Below are positions 24,216 through 26,977 of a stretch of 26,977 nucleotides of DNA, piece after piece. Positions within the stretch are counted from its first letter, which is position 1. Each line of letters begins with the position of its first letter. The notes beneath the pieces are model-generated. The model saw only the letters and a list, made by a program, of their open reading frames with translations. It was not told the DNA's origin and made no database searches. Position numbers and translations under genes: made by a program. Source of the stretch: DAOVRL01 sp964459805 (GTDB taxonomy: Bacteria; Planctomycetota; Phycisphaerae; Sedimentisphaerales; Anaerobacaceae); contig CAYWOD010000017.1 of NCBI GenBank assembly GCA_964459805.1, forward strand, positions 1 to 26,977, given 5' to 3'.

Positions 24216-25097
24216 TCACTCACGATATTTATCAAGGATTTTTGCCGCCTTGGCAGGGCTCAATTTGCCATACAGATCGTCGCCTACCGTAACTACCGGC
24301 GACAGACCGCAACATCCTATGCAACGAACCGCCTCCAATGTGAACCGCATGTCGGATGTCGTCTCTCCGGTCTTTATGCCCAGCTCTCGCTCAAACCTCT
24401 CCAGGATTCTCGGTGCTCCCTTCACGTGACATGCGGTGCCCATGCAAACGGTAACTATGTGTTCGCCTCGGGGCTTAAGACTGAAGGCTTTGTAGAAAGT
24501 GGCGATTCGCAGGATGTGCTCTATGGGTATCTGCTTGACCTCGGCGACATACATCAGCATATCAGGTGGGAGCCAGTTAAACTCGTTGCTGATTCCCTGA
24601 AGGATCGGCACAAGGCTTTCTCTGCCGCCTTCATACCGGCTGATTATCTGGTCGACTTTGATGCGGTCGTCTGCTTCGAGTTCGACCTTTGGGACGTCGG
24701 GTGCCTCGAGGTAGACGATGTTCTTGACCAGACAGTGCTCCACGCACTCGCCGCAGCCGGTGCACTTGTCCGGATCGACGAAGCGGGCCTTCTTCCTGAC
24801 GCGGACCTTGAAATTGCCCGCTGAGCCTTCGATTGATTCTATCTCGGAGTAGGTCAGCTTCTCGATGTTCAGGTGCCCGCCGCAATCGACCATGCGCGGC
24901 GCAAGGGTGCACATCGCGCAGTCGTTGGTCGGGAAGGTCTTGTCAAGCTGTGCCATCACCCCGCCGATAGACGGACCTCTTTCGACAAGATAGACCTTGT
25001 ACCCCCCCTCAGCCAGATCGAGCGAGGCTTGCATACCTCCGACGCCGCCTCCGACTACAAGGACGGCTCCAACTTTTTGACCGGTTTCCTGATCCAT
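24216..25097 (-). CDS. HdrA N-terminal domain fused to NuoE
   Basis: A 293-residue hybrid. Residues 8-125 are the HdrA N-terminus: FAD motif VVGGGVGGMQASLDLAE (14-30), LVERGPSIGG, the HdrA cysteines in DCAMC (C60, C63) and C72, and a [4Fe-4S] motif C112, C115, C118, C122. Residues 145-293 are a complete NuoE/HydC [2Fe-2S] domain with VCMGTACHVKGAP (C218, C223) and CIGCCGLSP (C259, C263). The HdrA body (after the first ferredoxin motif) is absent here but present, without this front part, in the 1081-residue fusion gene. The break point in both is equivalent, so HdrA may be reconstituted from two chains. It sits 33 bases after hdrB and 12 before the ferredoxin gene. Confidence 0.92.
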   Translation of the reverse strand: MDQETGQKVGAVLVVGGGVGGMQASLDLAEGGYKVYLVERGPSIGGVMAQLDKTFPTNDCAMCTLAPRMVDCGGHLNIEKLTYSEIESIEGSAGNFKVRVRKKARFVDPDKCTGCGECVEHCLVKNIVYLEAPDVPKVELEADDRIKVDQIISRYEGGRESLVPILQGISNEFNWLPPDMLMYVAEVKQIPIEHILRIATFYKAFSLKPRGEHIVTVCMGTACHVKGAPRILERFERELGIKTGETTSDMRFTLEAVRCIGCCGLSPVVTVGDDLYGKLSPAKAAKILDKYRE

Positions 25098-25130
25098 TTA
25101 ATTTTCACCCTGTATCTATTGCCAGATCAA

Positions 25131-26000
25131 CTATCCTTTGGAAACGCCGGACAACAGCTCATCCGTGCTAACAAAATGCTTGTGCAATCCTAATTTGTCC
25201 GCGGGTATTCCCAACACCAATCCCATAAGCTGCGTAAAGTAGAATATGGGCAGACCATAATGAACGTCGTATTCCCGTTCAATTTCCGCCTGTCGCGTGT
25301 CCAGATTTGCATGACACAGCGGGCAGGCAACGGCAATCGCATTGGCCCCAACTGCCTTGGCCTCGGCAAGTATGTCATTTGTCAGCTTGAGAACGACGTC
25401 GGTCCGGCTCAGCGAAAGGGACCCGCCGCAGCAATCCGTTTTGCACGACCAATCAAGCGTGGTAATCCCCATGGAGCCAAGCACCTGGTCCATGGCGATT
25501 GGATACTCGCATTCATCGAATTGCATAACCTTTGACGGTCTGGTAAGCAAGCAGCCGTAGTAGCAGACCACCTTAAGTCCGGGCAGTTGCTTTGTGACCG
25601 CCTTTGCAATATCTTGTTCGGAACTGAATATCTCAAGGGGATTGAGGACATTCATCGATTTGGGCAGCGGTTTTTCAAGAACTTGACTAATTTGGGCGGC
25701 TATCTCCGGGTCTTCCGAAGCTTCGTGTACTGCCGTCTTCAAGCGCGCAAAACACGAAGCACACGGAGCGACGACGTCGGTCATTCCCATTTTCTCGGCC
25801 CGACAGAGACTTTCAAAAGGAAGCGCGAGTGACAGAAGCCTGGATGTGCAATGGGCGGGAGAAGTGCCGCAGCAGATCCACCCTTCGATCTCCTGAATCT
25901 CTACGCCAAGCTTTTGGCAAACGGCCCGGAATGATACGTCGTACTCGGCGCCGGTCGAGTGAAGTGAGCATCCCGGATAGTAAGCATACTTAGCAGTCAT
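25131..26000 (-). CDS. hdrB: Heterodisulfide reductase-like subunit B
   Basis: A 289-residue protein with two CCG domains, which in HdrB hold non-cubane [4Fe-4S] clusters where disulfide chemistry occurs. Domain 1 has C11, C43, C44, C80 and C83; domain 2 has C150, C190, C191, C226 and C229. All ligands are intact, so a catalytically competent subunit is expected. Archaeal HdrB reduces CoM-S-S-CoB; in bacteria lacking those thiols the substrate is unknown. It lies between hdrC and the HdrA/NuoE fusion. Confidence 0.94.
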   Translation of the reverse strand: MTAKYAYYPGCSLHSTGAEYDVSFRAVCQKLGVEIQEIEGWICCGTSPAHCTSRLLSLALPFESLCRAEKMGMTDVVAPCASCFARLKTAVHEASEDPEIAAQISQVLEKPLPKSMNVLNPLEIFSSEQDIAKAVTKQLPGLKVVCYYGCLLTRPSKVMQFDECEYPIAMDQVLGSMGITTLDWSCKTDCCGGSLSLSRTDVVLKLTNDILAEAKAVGANAIAVACPLCHANLDTRQAEIEREYDVHYGLPIFYFTQLMGLVLGIPADKLGLHKHFVSTDELLSGVSKG

Positions 26001-26087
26001 AGTCTGCGGACCTCCCTGAATGTATCAATAAGAGGGTTTTGGCTCATCGAGTGCATCTTTGGGGTATAGTGGTAGAGTTGTTTCACG

Positions 26088-26657
26088 TCATGCGTTCCGA
26101 TTCTTCTTTTCGAGGCTCTTTACACGGCGAAAGATTCTCCATGTTGTCCAGGCGCCGGTAAAGCTGGGAATCATCTTTAGCTTGCGTTTGAGGACCATTT
26201 TGATTCCCAGGCCCATGTCTTTGAAGAACTCGAAGGTCCTGAGCTTGAGGCCGAAGATCATGCCGAGTTCATACATTCGGCCGCACTTTTTGATATTGGC
26301 AAGCGCTGCTTTATTGAACGATGCGACTTGCGGGATAGCAGGCTTTACTCCCCGCCTGGCCGCTATGATTTTCACAGCGTCCATTACTTTCATGACATCG
26401 ACATCCTGCGGACACCTGGTGGTGCAGGTCTCACACGATGCGCACAGCCAGACGGTCTTGCTTTTGAAGACGATCTCGTCCGCGCCGAGACGGATGGCGT
26501 GTATGATCTGGGCGGGCTTATAGTCCATAGCATAGGATACCGGACAGCCCGCCGCACACTTTCTGCATTGATAACAAAGGTTCACATTCTGGCCGCTTTC
26601 GTCCATAACCTCCTCGGCCAGTTGCGACTGTGGCCTAATCATTACATCAGGTTTCAT
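26088..26657 (-). CDS. hdrC: Heterodisulfide reductase-like subunit C
   Basis: A 189-residue iron-sulfur protein relaying electrons from HdrA to HdrB. Two [4Fe-4S] motifs are intact: NLCYQCRKCAAGCP (C28, C31, C34, C38) and WLCASCETCTTRCP (C72, C75, C78, C82). The C-terminal part is helical and basic (KMVLKRKLKMIP), with no convincing membrane span, in line with a soluble complex. It is the first gene of the cluster, with the ATG at 26657. The best Shine-Dalgarno-like AGGAG is about 17 bases away, longer than ideal. A second ATG lies five codons in. Confidence 0.93.
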   Translation of the reverse strand: MKPDVMIRPQSQLAEEVMDESGQNVNLCYQCRKCAAGCPVSYAMDYKPAQIIHAIRLGADEIVFKSKTVWLCASCETCTTRCPQDVDVMKVMDAVKIIAARRGVKPAIPQVASFNKAALANIKKCGRMYELGMIFGLKLRTFEFFKDMGLGIKMVLKRKLKMIPSFTGAWTTWRIFRRVKSLEKKNRNA

Positions 26658-26977
26658 TATCTATTCGTCTCTTTCTCCTATAACAGCAAGACGTCTCTTT
26701 CACACACAAGAGCCGCTACTCCTGCCTTACGACGCACGATGTATGTGTACCCTGAAAGTCGCTCAAGAATCTCGGACACAACTCGAACCGATAATTGCTG
26801 CCTAATCGTTTTATGCACGCCCTCAAGTATCAGTTTTCCTTATAGATTCATAAGTATTCTATCTAAGGTTCAGGTGGAATATTCAAAGTCAACTTCATTC
26901 CACGTTCCACCAAGTAGGGTGGGCCCCACCAATAGGTGCTACATCGAGTTATAACTACGTTTCCGGTATTGGGAAGT
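26658..26977. promoter_or_regulatory. Upstream region of the Hdr-Nuo-Mvh operon
   Basis: About 320 bases with no gene, expected to hold the operon promoter. An inverted repeat GTGGAAT (26874-26880) / ATTCCAC (26897-26903), with a 16-base spacer, is a candidate operator. TTGACT-like and TAGAAT-like boxes occur on the minus strand near 26895 and 26860, but no pair has good spacing, so the promoter itself is not assigned. Confidence 0.4.
26914..26931. repeat. REP-like palindrome, copy 2
   Basis: GTAGGGTGGGCCCCACC shares the GTAGGGTGGGC arm with the element at 10379-10401 and folds as GGTGGG/CCCACC-type pairing with almost no loop. It lies upstream of the hdr operon. Two copies at gene boundaries in 27 kb suggest a dispersed repeat family. 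Confidence 0.45.

Overview
The window looks like a chromosomal segment of an anaerobic bacterium. The best guess is a Planctomycetota (Phycisphaerae-like) or neighbouring lineage. The pointers are a ThiD2-ThiE fusion, a membrane-anchored LTA-synthase-type sulfatase, a prepilin remnant and a large Mvh/Hdr/Nuo-type redox operon. This placement is inference from gene content only.

Layout. 1-940 holds a small winged-helix-like gene, a degenerate 12-bp tandem array directly upstream of it, and an AT-rich stretch with helically phased A/T-tracts. 941-4576 (minus strand) encodes the thiamine phosphate synthase fusion and a 650-residue sulfatase, separated by about 630 bp with no convincing gene. 4577-5406 is mostly non-coding, with a truncated prepilin leader, hairpins, short direct repeats and a good sigma70-type promoter. 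That promoter drives 5407-10014, a 1535-residue acyl-CoA dehydratase activase-related ATPase. 10015-11852 has a gene-poor stretch, a palindromic repeat, two small membrane proteins and an acyl-CoA thioesterase.

11945-26657 is dominated by one long minus-strand gene cluster. In transcription order it runs hdrC, hdrB, [HdrA N-terminus + NuoE], [2Fe-2S] ferredoxin, nuoF/hydB, DRTGG, CBS-HATPase, DRTGG, PHP-HATPase, [NuoG arm + HdrA + HdrA], mvhD, a 64-aa unknown, mvhG, mvhA and hydrogenase maturation protease. Several junctions overlap (ATGA, TAATG), so at least the middle of the cluster is translationally coupled.

The genes fit a large soluble flavin-based electron-bifurcating or confurcating machine. 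A [NiFe] group-3c hydrogenase (MvhAG) would pass electrons via MvhD to HdrA. A NuoE/NuoF/NuoG-type NADH module of the kind found in trimeric HydABC hydrogenases would join at the same HdrA core, and HdrBC would supply a disulfide-reductase-type outlet. Two features are striking. HdrA appears split between two polypeptides, each fused to a different Nuo module. The HATPase/DRTGG/PHP genes usually seen next to [FeFe] HydABC loci sit in the middle of the operon, with PHP and HATPase fused, but no H-cluster domain is present.
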